Positions 28,848-37,748 of a stretch of DNA of 64,000 bases are shown here, piece by piece (positions within the stretch are counted from its first letter, which is position 1; each line of letters opens with the position of its first letter). A program made the position numbers and the translations under genes. Source of the DNA: Clostridia bacterium UC5.1-1D10. GTDB taxonomy: Bacteria; Bacillota; Clostridia; Lachnospirales; Anaerotignaceae. The notes below the pieces were generated by a model. It was not told the DNA's origin and did no database searches. It was given only the letters and a program-made list of their open reading frames with translations. The stretch is taken from NCBI GenBank assembly GCA_001304995.1, contig BBZU01000008.1:55560-119559 (forward strand), read 5' to 3'.

Positions 28848-29219
28848 ATGAAATTTGTATTCAATCACTATAATTATAACGTTCTGGATCTGGAAAAAAG
28901 CATGGCTTTCTACGAAGCAGCTCTGGGTCTGAAGGAAGTACGCCGGAAAGAAGCGCCTGACGGCAGCTGGAAACTGGTTTATCTGGGAGACGGCGTAACA
29001 GATTTTCAGCTGGAACTGACATGGCTTCGTGACAGAAAAGAGCCTTATAACCTGGGTGAAAACGAATTCCATCTGGCTTTCACCGTTGCAGATTACGATG
29101 CCGCTCATGAAAAACACAAAGAAATGGGCTGCATCTGTTTTGAGAATCCAGAAATGGGCATCTATTTCATCAACGACCCTGACAATTACTGGCTGGAAAT
29201 CGTTCCGGAAAAGAAATAA
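28848..29219 (+). CDS. VOC family (glyoxalase I-like) protein
   Basis: 123-residue vicinal-oxygen-chelate protein, close to lactoylglutathione lyase. The two beta-alpha-beta-beta-beta modules are complete; metal ligands are plausible at His (NHYNYNV), Glu (QLELTW), His (FHLAFTV) and Glu (YWLEIVPE). It follows the His-rich gene by 17 bp with AAGGAGG, likely the same transcript. If it is glyoxalase I it would use Ni or Zn, which fits a metal-binding neighbour. The thiol cofactor used here is not known. Confidence 0.87.
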   Translation: MKFVFNHYNYNVLDLEKSMAFYEAALGLKEVRRKEAPDGSWKLVYLGDGVTDFQLELTWLRDRKEPYNLGENEFHLAFTVADYDAAHEKHKEMGCICFENPEMGIYFINDPDNYWLEIVPEKK

Positions 29220-29236
29220 TATTGATTTGAAGCAAC

Positions 29237-29268
29237 AAAAAGGCAGTCAATTCCAGGCTGCCTTTCTT
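29237..29268 (+). terminator. Terminator after the VOC gene
   Basis: AAAGGCAG/CTGCCTTT hairpin with T-rich tail 19 bp past the stop. Confidence 0.75.
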
Positions 29269-29295
29269 GTTTGAAAAGAAATACAAAAATTTTCA

Positions 29296-29324
29296 TTGAC
29301 AAAATCCCTTCTTTTATGTATACT
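29296..29324 (+). promoter_or_regulatory. Strong promoter for tRNA-Lys
   Basis: TTGACA, 17-bp spacer, TATACT; transcription would begin about nine bases before the tRNA. Confidence 0.85.
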
Positions 29325-29339
29325 TATTTTCGTTGGTGC

Positions 29340-29412
29340 GGGTCACTAGCTCAGTTGGTAGAGCACTGGACTTTTAATCCAGGTGTCTCGGGTTCGAGTC
29401 CCGAGTGACTCA
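29340..29412 (+). tRNA. tRNA-Lys (anticodon UUU)
   Basis: Full cloverleaf of 73 nt: acceptor GGGTCAC/GTGACTC (one G-U pair) and discriminator A, D arm with AGCTCAGTTGGTAGAGC, anticodon arm CTGGA-CTTTTAA-TCCAG with TTT, T arm CTCGG-GTTCGAG-T-CCCGAG. No CCA is encoded. It has its own promoter and terminator. Confidence 0.97.
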
Positions 29413-29416
29413 TTGA

Positions 29417-29454
29417 AAAAAGCCTTTGTCTTTTGACAAAGGCTTTTGTTTTTT
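29417..29454 (+). terminator. Terminator after tRNA-Lys
   Basis: AAAAGCCTTTGTC/GACAAAGGCTTTT with a 4-base loop and T run, starting five bases past the tRNA. Confidence 0.9.
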
Positions 29455-29539
29455 CTGTCAGACAAAATACGGTTCTTCTATTGAAATAGCCTCCAAAACC
29501 AAGTATACTGAGAACAGTACAAATGGAGGGAATCATCAC

Positions 29540-30205
29540 ATGGAGCACTATAATATCACACTCACAACAGAAGACCGTCGCATTCTCAACTCTTACTGCA
29601 CTGTTGCAACAGGTATGGCTGAATTTTGGGGCGAAAACTGCGAGATCATTATCCATAATCTGGAACGGCTGGATGCCTCAGTTATGATGATCGTCAACGG
29701 ATATCATTCCGGACGTCAGGCAGGCGCTCCCATTTCAGAGCTGACCCTCTCCTTTTTGAATCAGATGCTGGCAGATCCAAGTCTGCGCCACATCAATTAT
29801 TTTGCCAAAAACAAACGGGGAGAAACATTTAAAGCTTTTACTTCTGCCATTCTGGGAGAAAACAATCGCATCATTGGTCTGTTCTGCATCAATTTTTATC
29901 TGAATATTTCTCTGCTGTCCTTTATGCAGTCATTTTATCCGCAGTCTCACTCGGATCACGAAAACATATCCGAAACTTTTGTGGAAAATACGGAAGAACT
30001 GATGCTAGATGCATTGGAAAACGCCAAGAAAACCGTTTATGCCAACCCCACTATCACCTCTTCCAATAAAAATAAGGAAATCATTTATTTATTAGCGCAA
30101 AAAGGTATTTTCAATTTGAAAGATTCTGTTGTCACCATCGCAAATCATTTGGGAATCTCCAAAAATACCGTTTACATGCATTTGCGTAATCAAAACAAAT
30201 CTTAA
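29540..30205 (+). CDS. YheO-like transcriptional regulator (PAS plus helix-turn-helix)
   Basis: Regulator of 221 residues. Residues about 15-115 form a YheO-type PAS domain; the last 50 residues are a helix-turn-helix (VVTIANHLGISKNTVYMHL) of the DauR/HTH_22 kind. The ATG at 29540 is preceded by GGAGGG; the frame opens further upstream inside the tRNA terminator, which cannot be coding. Related regulators control D-amino acid catabolism or tellurite/sulfur genes; the target here is unknown. It is monocistronic and ends directly at the structured element. Confidence 0.85.
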   Translation: MEHYNITLTTEDRRILNSYCTVATGMAEFWGENCEIIIHNLERLDASVMMIVNGYHSGRQAGAPISELTLSFLNQMLADPSLRHINYFAKNKRGETFKAFTSAILGENNRIIGLFCINFYLNISLLSFMQSFYPQSHSDHENISETFVENTEELMLDALENAKKTVYANPTITSSNKNKEIIYLLAQKGIFNLKDSVVTIANHLGISKNTVYMHLRNQNKS

Positions 30206-30411
30206 AAAAAGCCCTTACGTGAAAGCAACTTTCTCTTAAGAAAACATTGTTTTTTCTTGTTCTTGATTTCTTAAGGGAAGTTGCGACAGCTGTCTTCAGA
30301 AGAAAACCTATCAAAAAATTTTTATAAATCAAAAAAGCCGAAATCCTTATTATACAAAGGATTTCGGTTTTTTTGTTTTCTTATGAAGATGCCCCCAACC
30401 GTAAGGGCTTT
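30204..30411 (+). repeat. Structured ~200 bp intergenic element, copy B (with bidirectional terminator)
   Basis: Same architecture as 5713-5916. Outer stem AAAGCCCTTACG (30208-30219)/CGTAAGGGCTTT (30400-30411), 12 bp perfect. Arm 1: GCAACTTTCTCTTAAGAAA with TTTCTTAAGGGAAGTTGC. Arm 2: CTTCAGAAGAAAAC with GTTTTCTTATGAAG, enclosing a hairpin AAAGCCGAAATCC/GGATTTCGG. Shared blocks with copy A include TTCTTGATTTCTTAAGGG and GTTTTCTTATGAAGATGCC, while stem bases differ in a compensated way. It fills the gap between two convergent stop codons. Confidence 0.75.
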
Positions 30412-30418
30412 CTGATTT

Positions 30419-31897
30419 TTAATCTTCGTGATTGAAACGTTCCATATTGATGTTGTCAATGGGATATTTTTCCAAAATTTCCAGCGGATTATCTGTTTTG
30501 GATTCTTTACCATAGCGATTGATCATTTCAATGCCTTTTGCATCATGGAGCAAAGAAGCAGCTCCACCGGTACAGCCATGTTTACATGCCATACCTTCGA
30601 TGAAGTTTGCATCCAGTTTGCCAAAAGATGCCATTTTCATTGCTTTGATACATTCATCAATACCATTGCAGCGTACTGCTTTCACATCCAGATCCAGACC
30701 ACTCAATTCCAGTGTATGGGCAACACTTTCTGTTACGCCGCCTGTTCTTGCGAAGTTACGACCGAAGGAAGATGCTTCCCCTGCCATTCTGGGTTCCAGA
30801 CTGGTCAGTTCAATTTCTCTGGCATCGAAAATCGCCTGTAATTCTTCAAATGTGATAACAATATCTACTGCATCTTTCAGGGATTCTCGTTTCATTTCTA
30901 CTTTTTTCGCTGTGCAAGGCCCTACAAATACCACACGAGCTTTCTTATCTTTTGCCTTGATGGCACGGGCTGTGGCAATCATAGGAGAAACAGCAGTGGA
31001 AATATGATCTACAAACTGAGGATAGTTCTTTTCTACATAATCTACAAATGCAGGGCAGCAGGAAGATGTTTTCCAGCCTTTTTCTTCCACGGTTTCTGCC
31101 AATTCTTTTGCTTCAAAAGCAGATACCATATCTGCACCGATGGCTGCTTCTACCACATCATAGAAACCAAGTTCTTTGATGCCTGCGTAAACCTGTTCCG
31201 TCTTTACGCCCTGGAACTGGCTGGAAACTGCCGGCGCAACAACTGCATATACATGATAGCTTGTGTTGTTCCAGGAGTTTTTCAGCAGATTCAGTACATC
31301 CACAACGAAAGATTTATCTACAATGGCACCAAAAGGACACTGATAAATACATGCGCCGCAGGAAATACATTTATCATGGTCGATGACTGCTTTTCTGTTT
31401 TCATCCATTTTCACCGCGCCTACGGAGCAGGAACGGATACAAGGACGTTTTACTTCACTGATAGCGTTGAAAGGACAAACCTGTTTGCAGCGGCCACATT
31501 CGATACAAAGTTCCTGATTGATGTAAGAACGATGATTTACAATGGTAATTGCGCCTCTGGGGCATACTTCCTTACATTTATGTCCCAGACAGCCACGGCA
31601 GGCTTCTGTTACAACAAAACGGTCAATGGGACATTCATCACATGCGGAATCCAACACATTGATGACACGATTATCCTTTGTGGGTTCCATTACCAGACGC
31701 ACACGATCTTCAATGATATGGCGTTCTTTATAAATACAGCAGCGGAACAGGGCTTTGGGGCCAGGAATAATCTCCTCTGCGATTTCTCTGACAGAATCAA
31801 TAGAATTATCCAGATTTCCTAAGAAAAATCGTTTTGCTACTTCCTTGTTTACCAAGTACTTGATGTATTGCACGTTGCTTTCAAAATTATTAATCAT
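30419..31897 (-). CDS. [FeFe] hydrogenase, monomeric, group-B-like
   Basis: 492 residues. N-terminal half holds cysteines for several [4Fe-4S] clusters (CDECPIDRFVV, GCLGHKCKEVCPRG, CIECGRCKQVCPF, CISCGACIYQCPF). The H-cluster domain has L1 TSCCPAF, L2 FVGPCTAKK and L3 MACKHGCTGGAA, close to but not equal to the classical group A motifs (TSCCPxW, MPCxxKxxE, ExMACxxGCxxGG). No hydE/F/G maturases or electron-transfer partner are in the window. Catalyses reversible proton reduction with ferredoxin, or acts as a sensor; group B enzymes are little studied. Confidence 0.88.
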   Translation of the reverse strand: MINNFESNVQYIKYLVNKEVAKRFFLGNLDNSIDSVREIAEEIIPGPKALFRCCIYKERHIIEDRVRLVMEPTKDNRVINVLDSACDECPIDRFVVTEACRGCLGHKCKEVCPRGAITIVNHRSYINQELCIECGRCKQVCPFNAISEVKRPCIRSCSVGAVKMDENRKAVIDHDKCISCGACIYQCPFGAIVDKSFVVDVLNLLKNSWNNTSYHVYAVVAPAVSSQFQGVKTEQVYAGIKELGFYDVVEAAIGADMVSAFEAKELAETVEEKGWKTSSCCPAFVDYVEKNYPQFVDHISTAVSPMIATARAIKAKDKKARVVFVGPCTAKKVEMKRESLKDAVDIVITFEELQAIFDAREIELTSLEPRMAGEASSFGRNFARTGGVTESVAHTLELSGLDLDVKAVRCNGIDECIKAMKMASFGKLDANFIEGMACKHGCTGGAASLLHDAKGIEMINRYGKESKTDNPLEILEKYPIDNINMERFNHED

Positions 31898-32119
31898 ACT
31901 GCGTTACCTCTTTTCCAAATTTCTTTCCAATCTCATTGGAGCAAATTCGATATAGCACACTGTATACATTTGTATTCGTCATAAAAGAGACACTTTTTCC
32001 TAAGTGACCTCTTTGTACACACATTCCATTTTTTCCCTCTACGCCACTCATTTTAACATAAAATTTGTTCGCATGCAAGCAATTCCCAGGAAGATTAAAG
32101 GTAAAATCTTCCAAAATTT

Positions 32120-32703
32120 TCACCCCAAAAATGCATCTAAATTCAGTATTTTTCCCTTCATCATTTTTGCTTCTTCAGCATCATGTGTAGACAGTAAAAT
32201 CGTACGTCCTTTCGCCTCTTCCAATACCAATTTTATGGCAATTTCTTTTGTTTTATCATCCAATCCGCGGAAAGGCTCATCCAATATCAGAAAATCATAA
32301 GGTACCAACAGTGCCCGGCATATGGCTACTCGCCGCTGCATGCCGCCGCTGAGGACAGCAACCTCTCGGTCTATCCATTCAGCTAAGCCAAGAACAGACA
32401 ATATCTGCATCATGCGTTCCTGCTGCAAAGCACCATCGCAGACACTATATAAATTCTGACGGACGGTAAAGCCCGGCAGCAGCCTATCTTCCTGAAAAAC
32501 AACACTGATCTTCTTGCCTTCCAAACCATTGATGCTGCCTGCATCCGGCTGTTCTAAGCCCATAAGCATTCGCAGCAGTGTGGTCTTGCCTCTGCCGGAT
32601 TTTCCCATCAGACACAGGACTTCTCCTTCTGGAATTTCCATGGAGAAATCAGAAAAAACTGTAAAATCACCATATTTTTTGTGATATGCTTCATTTCGAT
32701 CAT
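32120..32703 (-). CDS. ABC importer ATPase, NitT/TauT type (one frameshift; compact)
   Basis: About 194 residues after repair, shorter than the usual 240. Walker A GKSGRGKTTLL, the signature LSGGMQRRVAIC and Walker B FLILDEPF are present; the C-terminal ~45 residues typical of the family are missing. Start at ATG 32703 overlaps the permease stop by ATGA; the frame must shift at the six-T run 32675-32680 (plus; seven restores ITKKYGDFTVF). It powers the permease and binding protein encoded just upstream. Confidence 0.87.
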
Positions 32704-33440
32704 ACTTTTCCGATCCCCCTATTCCTACGGTCAATAATATCCAAAAGCCACAATATGAGTTTTTCAATGAGCAGACTTACCACAATGATGGTCACAGTCC
32801 ATGCAAATAAGTCCGGCATCTGCAAATAAATTTTCGCTTCCTGCAACCGTTCCCCAATGGAACCGTCCGGAATGCCGATGACTTCCGCCGCTGTCCCTGC
32901 CTTCCAGCAAAGCCCCAGCCCTATGGCAAAAGCAGAACGAAGGTAAGGAAATACCTGGGGGAAATAAATATACCTTATCTTCTTTTTCACAGACAGGCCA
33001 AAAACCTGTCCCATTTCCAATAACTGCGTATCTGTTTGTAATATACCTTGCAAAATATTGGTATACACAATGGGAAACACCATCAGGAATGAAATGAAAA
33101 CCGACAGACTTCGGGAGGAAAACCAGAACAGTGCCAATATCACAAAAGATGCCACAGGTGTTGTTTTTATCACCGATACCAGCGGTGCCATCAGCTCCCG
33201 AAATCTGGTGTATCTTGCCGCTCCAACTGCCGCCAATATTCCCAGCAGAGCCGCCAATCCAAAACCACCTAAAATTCTGCATGCCGAAAAAGCGATGCTC
33301 CTCCAGAAAGATGGATCCGGCAAAAGAGTGAAAAGACGCATACTTACAGCAACAGGAGATACCAAAAGTATCTCCTGTCCCAGACACATGCTTCCGATTT
33401 GCCAGATCACCAGCCAAAAGAGAATCGCCCATATTTTCAT
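32700..33440 (-). CDS. ABC importer permease, NitT/TauT type
   Basis: Membrane permease of 246 residues with about six helices and the EAA loop (AEVIGIPDGSIGERLQEAKIYL). Members take up nitrate, sulfonates, or thiamine precursors. ATG 33440 is used since it follows the binding-protein stop by 7 bp with AAAGG; an upstream start would overlap that gene. Confidence 0.88.
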   Translation of the reverse strand: MKIWAILFWLVIWQIGSMCLGQEILLVSPVAVSMRLFTLLPDPSFWRSIAFSACRILGGFGLAALLGILAAVGAARYTRFRELMAPLVSVIKTTPVASFVILALFWFSSRSLSVFISFLMVFPIVYTNILQGILQTDTQLLEMGQVFGLSVKKKIRYIYFPQVFPYLRSAFAIGLGLCWKAGTAAEVIGIPDGSIGERLQEAKIYLQMPDLFAWTVTIIVVSLLIEKLILWLLDIIDRRNRGIGKV

Positions 33441-33447
33441 AGAACCT

Positions 33448-34437
33448 TTACGCACCATGATAGTAGAAACCATCTTCCGGCAGTGCGCCGCCTACTGCTT
33501 TGGGATTCTGTGCATAAAGTTCTTCCAGATATCCACCCAGTTTATCCTGCATTTCATCGCCTGTGATGCAGACGATATTGCAGTAAGGCAGAGCTTTTTC
33601 TGCTACGGCTGCTTTCAGAATGTCATATTTTTCAATGAGTGCAGCCGCTTCTGCTGTATTGGCGTTCACATAGTCAACAGAAGAAGCATACTGTTCCAAG
33701 AACAGTTCCACTGCTTCGGGATTTTCTTCCAGGAAATCATTTCGTACAACAACCACACCTGTAATCATACCGCTGGGATTTTCTTTTCCTTCCTGAAGCG
33801 CATCCCATTCCGCACTCAGATCCAATGCGATACGCAGATTTTCATTCTGCATCTGCGCTGTTGTTACGAAAGGCTGAGGCAGCATAGCAATGGCAGAGGG
33901 ATTTGCAGCCAGCGCGGCTACGCATTCCGCATGTTCTGTTTTCCATTCGATATTCACGTCTGTTTCAGGATTCAGACCATTTTCTTCCAGAATATAATTC
34001 AAACCATATTCCGGCGTAGAACCTTTCCCGGAAGCATAAATTGTTTTTCCTTTCAAATCAGCCACAGACTGTACGGTGTCCCCATCTTCCACAATGTAAA
34101 TAACACCCAGTGTATTGACTGCCAGTACACTCAAATTCTGTTCCATATTCTGATAGAGAACTGCTGCCAAGTTCGCAGGCAGTGCCGCAATATCCAATTC
34201 CCCTTTCACCAGCATGGGGGTCACTTCATCGGGAGAAGCCAGTAATGAAAAATTATAATCATTGGGAGCCGTTGCACCGCTCTCATCATCTTCCATCATT
34301 TTAACCATACCCATGGCTGTTGGGCCTTTCATGGCACCTACATTCACCGCAACAGGGTCTGCTTCTTTTGCGCCGCAGCCAGCCAGCATAGAAACCCCCA
34401 GTACCGCAGCCAGCAATAAAGAAATTGCTCTTTTCAT
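33448..34437 (-). CDS. ABC importer substrate-binding lipoprotein, NMT1-like
   Basis: 329-residue lipoprotein (lipobox SMLAGCGAK) with NMT1/ThiY-like folds: LKGKTIYASGKGSTPEYGLNY is the typical ligand-site segment. First gene of a three-gene importer operon. Starts at ATG 34437 with GAAGGGAT upstream; the promoter has a small palindrome beside the -35. Ligand not determined; sulfonate, pyrimidine or thiamine precursors are possible. No riboswitch is seen upstream. Confidence 0.88.
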   Translation of the reverse strand: MKRAISLLLAAVLGVSMLAGCGAKEADPVAVNVGAMKGPTAMGMVKMMEDDESGATAPNDYNFSLLASPDEVTPMLVKGELDIAALPANLAAVLYQNMEQNLSVLAVNTLGVIYIVEDGDTVQSVADLKGKTIYASGKGSTPEYGLNYILEENGLNPETDVNIEWKTEHAECVAALAANPSAIAMLPQPFVTTAQMQNENLRIALDLSAEWDALQEGKENPSGMITGVVVVRNDFLEENPEAVELFLEQYASSVDYVNANTAEAAALIEKYDILKAAVAEKALPYCNIVCITGDEMQDKLGGYLEELYAQNPKAVGGALPEDGFYYHGA

Positions 34438-34484
34438 ATCATATCCCTTCCTTTTCATTCAAAATTTTTTATGATTTTGTCCTT

Positions 34485-34527
34485 ATTTTACTCTCATTTT
34501 CACAGTTTCTCAAGTTGCTTTTGCAAC
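34485..34527 (-). promoter_or_regulatory. Promoter with adjacent palindrome, NMT1-type ABC operon
   Basis: Minus-strand TTGAGA (34508-34513), 17-bp spacer, TAAAAT (34485-34490). Directly upstream is GTTGC-TTTT-GCAAC (34514-34527), a candidate operator. Confidence 0.55.
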
Positions 34528-34590
34528 ATTATTCAGAAAATCTCATAAAGACCAAACTGCTTCCACATACTATTTTTCGCACTTTTTTTG

Positions 34591-34620
34591 TTTACAATTC
34601 CGTACAAAACATGCTATACT
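34591..34620 (+). promoter_or_regulatory. Promoter for the DUF815 ATPase
   Basis: TTTACA, 18-bp spacer, TATACT, 46 bp before ATG 34667. Confidence 0.6.
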
Positions 34621-34666
34621 AAGCCCATTACAAATTGTACTTATTTTCATACAAAGGATGTGCGAT

Positions 34667-35911
34667 ATGGAACAACATACAAAAGAACTTTATGAGAGAT
34701 TACAAACACTGACCCTCCTGCGCCCTTTGCTGCGGGAACCTTTGCTCCAATCATTTTCTGCAATGATGGAATCCATGCTTTCTTTGGCAGACGGAAACAA
34801 AACTCCGCTGTCTGCCGCAGTTTCAGCATATTGTGACTTTACATCTGAAATCTATCGTTGTTATGCTGAAAATGAAAGAGAAATTTCTGGTAATTTTTCT
34901 CACTGTCTGTACGGACTGCTTTTCCGCACAGAAACCGATTATTTGAAAGCCAAAGCCAGAAAAAAAGATTTTTCTCCTTTTCTGGAACAGCAGCTGGACA
35001 AAGAACTGGAAATCCTCCAGAATCTATCTCTTCTGACAGCAGAAAAAGTACAAAAATCTTTGCAAGACGCGGGATTTACTCATCCTCTGCCACGCTGGGA
35101 AACATCTGTACTGGATTTCCACGCGGATTACCGCAAACACTTGGATGCCCTGCCCTATACAGGCTATGGCATATACGCACAATACCACACCTTCCTGTTC
35201 CGTCATGGAGCAATCCATCCGGTAAAGCATCCAGACATGCAGACACTGGAAGACCTGACTGGATACGAACGGGAAAGAAATCAAGTACTGCGCAATACAC
35301 AGGTTTTTGTAGAAGGCGGAACCGCTTCCAATGTACTGCTTTACGGCGACGCAGGCACAGGCAAAAGCACCACAGTAAAAGCCATTGCCAATTCCCTGCG
35401 AAAACAAGGCTTGCGACTTCTGGAAGTAAAGAAAAACGAGCTTTATGAACTTCCTGACATCTTGGATGAACTTTCCGGCAATCCTCTGAAATTTATTATC
35501 TTCATTGATGACCTGAGTTTTTCCAGCAATGATGATAACTTCGCGGCACTGAAAGCCATATTGGAAGGCGGCGTTGCTTCCTGTGGCAAAAATGTACTCA
35601 TTTATGCCACCAGCAATCGTCGGCATCTGGTAAAAGAAACCATGACAGAACGACAGGGCGATGAATTTTATCTGAATGACACTTTACAGGAAACTATGAG
35701 CCTTGCCGCCCGTTTCGGTCTGACCATCACATTCCAGAAACCCGGAAAAGACGATTACTTATCTATTGTAAAAAACCTGGCAAAACAATATGGTGTTTCC
35801 ATGGACGAAGAAGAACTCTGTATAAAAGCGGAAGCCTTTGCCATCCGCTGCAACGGCAGAAGCCCTCGGACAGCGAAACATTTTATTGAACTGCAAAAGG
35901 CTGGAATTTAA
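34667..35911 (+). CDS. DUF815 family AAA+ ATPase
   Basis: 414-residue cytosolic protein: a helical N-terminal part (1-190) and a AAA domain with Walker A YGDAGTGKST and Walker B FIIFIDDLSF, sensor TSNRR. Members of the DUF815 family are widespread with unknown function. ATG 34667 has AAAGGA at 8 bases; an earlier ATG at 34658 has none. Monocistronic and convergent with ilvD. No toxin, phage or nuclease partner is present. Confidence 0.85.
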   Translation: MEQHTKELYERLQTLTLLRPLLREPLLQSFSAMMESMLSLADGNKTPLSAAVSAYCDFTSEIYRCYAENEREISGNFSHCLYGLLFRTETDYLKAKARKKDFSPFLEQQLDKELEILQNLSLLTAEKVQKSLQDAGFTHPLPRWETSVLDFHADYRKHLDALPYTGYGIYAQYHTFLFRHGAIHPVKHPDMQTLEDLTGYERERNQVLRNTQVFVEGGTASNVLLYGDAGTGKSTTVKAIANSLRKQGLRLLEVKKNELYELPDILDELSGNPLKFIIFIDDLSFSSNDDNFAALKAILEGGVASCGKNVLIYATSNRRHLVKETMTERQGDEFYLNDTLQETMSLAARFGLTITFQKPGKDDYLSIVKNLAKQYGVSMDEEELCIKAEAFAIRCNGRSPRTAKHFIELQKAGI

Positions 35912-35922
35912 CGACACAAAAC

Positions 35923-35955
35923 AAAAGGGAAACATTTTTGAATGTTTCCCTTTTT
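35923..35955. terminator. Bidirectional terminator between the DUF815 gene and ilvD
   Basis: AAAAGGGAAACATT/AATGTTTCCCTTTT, a 14-bp perfect stem with 4-base loop. Confidence 0.92.
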
Positions 35956-35967
35956 CTTTTATTTTTA

Positions 35968-37635
35968 TTATTTCATGACAGCACCTTTGCTTGCCGCAGA
36001 AACGATTCTGCCGTATCTTGCCAGCCATCCGCTGGTTACCTTAGGTGCAGGTGCCACATAGGCTTTTCTTCTTTCTTCCAGTTCTTCATCTGTCAGTTTG
36101 ACATTGATGGATGCGTTCGGGATATCAATTTCGATCAAATCGCCGTCTTTCAACAGACCAATTTCGCCGCCTGCCGCCGCTTCTGGGCAAACATGACCGA
36201 TGGATGCGCCACGGCTCGCACCAGAGAATCTGCCGTCTGTGATCAGTGCAACGGATTTATCCAGCTTCATACCTGCCAATGCACTGGTAGGATTCAGCAT
36301 TTCACGCATGCCAGGCCCGCCTTTTGGCCCTTCGTAACGGATCACAACCACATCTCCAGCTTTGATTTCGCCATTATAAATGGCTTCGATAGCAAAACTT
36401 TCATCATCGAATACTCTTGCAGGGCCTGTATGGCAAAGCATTTCTTCTGCTACGGCACTGCGTTTGACAACACAGCCTTCTTTCGCGATGTTGCCCCACA
36501 AGATGGCGATACCGCCTGTTTCGCTGTAAGGTGTTTCCACAGGACGGATGATTTCAGGATTGCGGTTATATGCGCCTGCAATATTATCGCCCAATGTATG
36601 GCCGGTTACTGTCATACAGCTCAAATCCAGCAGTCCTTTTTTAGACAATTCTGCCTGTACCGCAGGAATGCCGCCTGCCTGCTGCAAGTCTACGATATAA
36701 GTATCCCCAGCAGGTGCCAAATGGCACAGATTCGGTACTTTTGCGGAAATTTCATTGAATACGTTCAAATCCAGATCTACACCTGCTTCGTTTGCAATAG
36801 CAAGAAGGTGCAGTACGCTGTTGGAAGAACATCCCAGCGCCATATCACAGGCAACAGCATTACAAATAGAAGCTTCTGTGATGATATCTCTGGCCTTGAT
36901 GTCTTTTTCCACCAATTCCATAATTTTCATACCAGCGTGTTTTGCCAACTGCAATCTGCCGCTGTGTACCGCGGGAATAGTACCATTGCCGGGCAGCGCC
37001 ATACCAATGGCTTCACACAGACAGTTCATGCTGTTTGCAGTGAACATACCTGCGCAGGAACCACAGCCAGGACATGCGTTATTTTCAAATTCATATAATT
37101 TGTTATCATCAATAAGCCCTGCTTTTCTAGCACCAACGGCTTCGAACATTTCAGACAGACTCTTATGGGTATCATCCACAATACCAGGCATCATAGGGCC
37201 GCCGGAGCAAACGATGGCAGGCAGATTGATTCTTGCTGCCGCCATAACCATACCTGGAACGATCTTATCACAGTTTGGCACCAATACCAGACCGTCAAAG
37301 CAATGTGCCATTGCCATGGTTTCCACGCTGTCCGCAATGAGTTCACGGCTGGCAAGGCTGTATTTCATACCGATATGCCCCATGGCGATACCGTCGCAAA
37401 CACCGATGGCAGGCACTTCGATGGGTGTGCCGCCAGCCATACGAATGCCGGCTTTTACGGCTTCTGCCACTTTATCCAGATGGAAATGTCCGGGAACGAT
37501 TTCACTATGGGCAGAAACCACGCCAATCAATGGACGATCCAGTTCTTCTTTTGTATACCCCATGGCATAAAACAGGCTACGCATAGGGGCTTTTTCCACA
37601 CCTTGTGTTACACTTGCACTTCTCAGATTCTTCAT
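35968..37635 (-). CDS. ilvD: Dihydroxy-acid dehydratase
   Basis: Fe-S enzyme of 555 residues that makes 2-oxoisovalerate and 2-oxo-3-methylvalerate in valine/isoleucine synthesis. Cluster cysteines lie in PNCDKIVPG, and [26 protein letters not shown] near the C-terminus is typical. The start is uncertain: ATG 37635 begins family homology, ATG 37653 is six codons earlier, and neither has a good ribosome site. It follows ilvC with a 12-bp perfect hairpin between. Last gene of ilvB-ilvN-ilvC-ilvD. Confidence 0.95.
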   Translation of the reverse strand: MKNLRSASVTQGVEKAPMRSLFYAMGYTKEELDRPLIGVVSAHSEIVPGHFHLDKVAEAVKAGIRMAGGTPIEVPAIGVCDGIAMGHIGMKYSLASRELIADSVETMAMAHCFDGLVLVPNCDKIVPGMVMAAARINLPAIVCSGGPMMPGIVDDTHKSLSEMFEAVGARKAGLIDDNKLYEFENNACPGCGSCAGMFTANSMNCLCEAIGMALPGNGTIPAVHSGRLQLAKHAGMKIMELVEKDIKARDIITEASICNAVACDMALGCSSNSVLHLLAIANEAGVDLDLNVFNEISAKVPNLCHLAPAGDTYIVDLQQAGGIPAVQAELSKKGLLDLSCMTVTGHTLGDNIAGAYNRNPEIIRPVETPYSETGGIAILWGNIAKEGCVVKRSAVAEEMLCHTGPARVFDDESFAIEAIYNGEIKAGDVVVIRYEGPKGGPGMREMLNPTSALAGMKLDKSVALITDGRFSGASRGASIGHVCPEAAAGGEIGLLKDGDLIEIDIPNASINVKLTDEELEERRKAYVAPAPKVTSGWLARYGRIVSAASKGAVMK

Positions 37636-37663
37636 ATATGTATGAGGGCACATTCCATATACA

Positions 37664-37691
37664 GGAAAAGCACCCTATCGGGTGCTTTTCC
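37664..37691 (-). terminator. Hairpin between ilvC and ilvD (attenuator-like)
   Basis: GGAAAAGCACCC/GGGTGCTTTTCC, 12-bp perfect stem, loop 4. No clear T run follows on the minus strand, so it may process or stabilise RNA, or weaken ilvD expression, rather than end transcription. An AAGGAGG sequence lies just before it with no good downstream ATG. Confidence 0.55.
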
Positions 37692-37748
37692 ACGAGGAAT
37701 TCCCCTTCCTCCTTCTTCTTTACTTTGCTGAACTTTTCTATTCTATTC

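Noticed and set aside
29426..29539. Longer start for the YheO-like regulator
   Set aside because: The extra 38 codons begin in the tRNA terminator and lack a ribosome site; the ATG at 29540 has GGAGGG.
35938..37098. A 386-codon open frame opposite ilvD
   Set aside because: Antisense shadow with biased Cys/His/Phe content and no homology.
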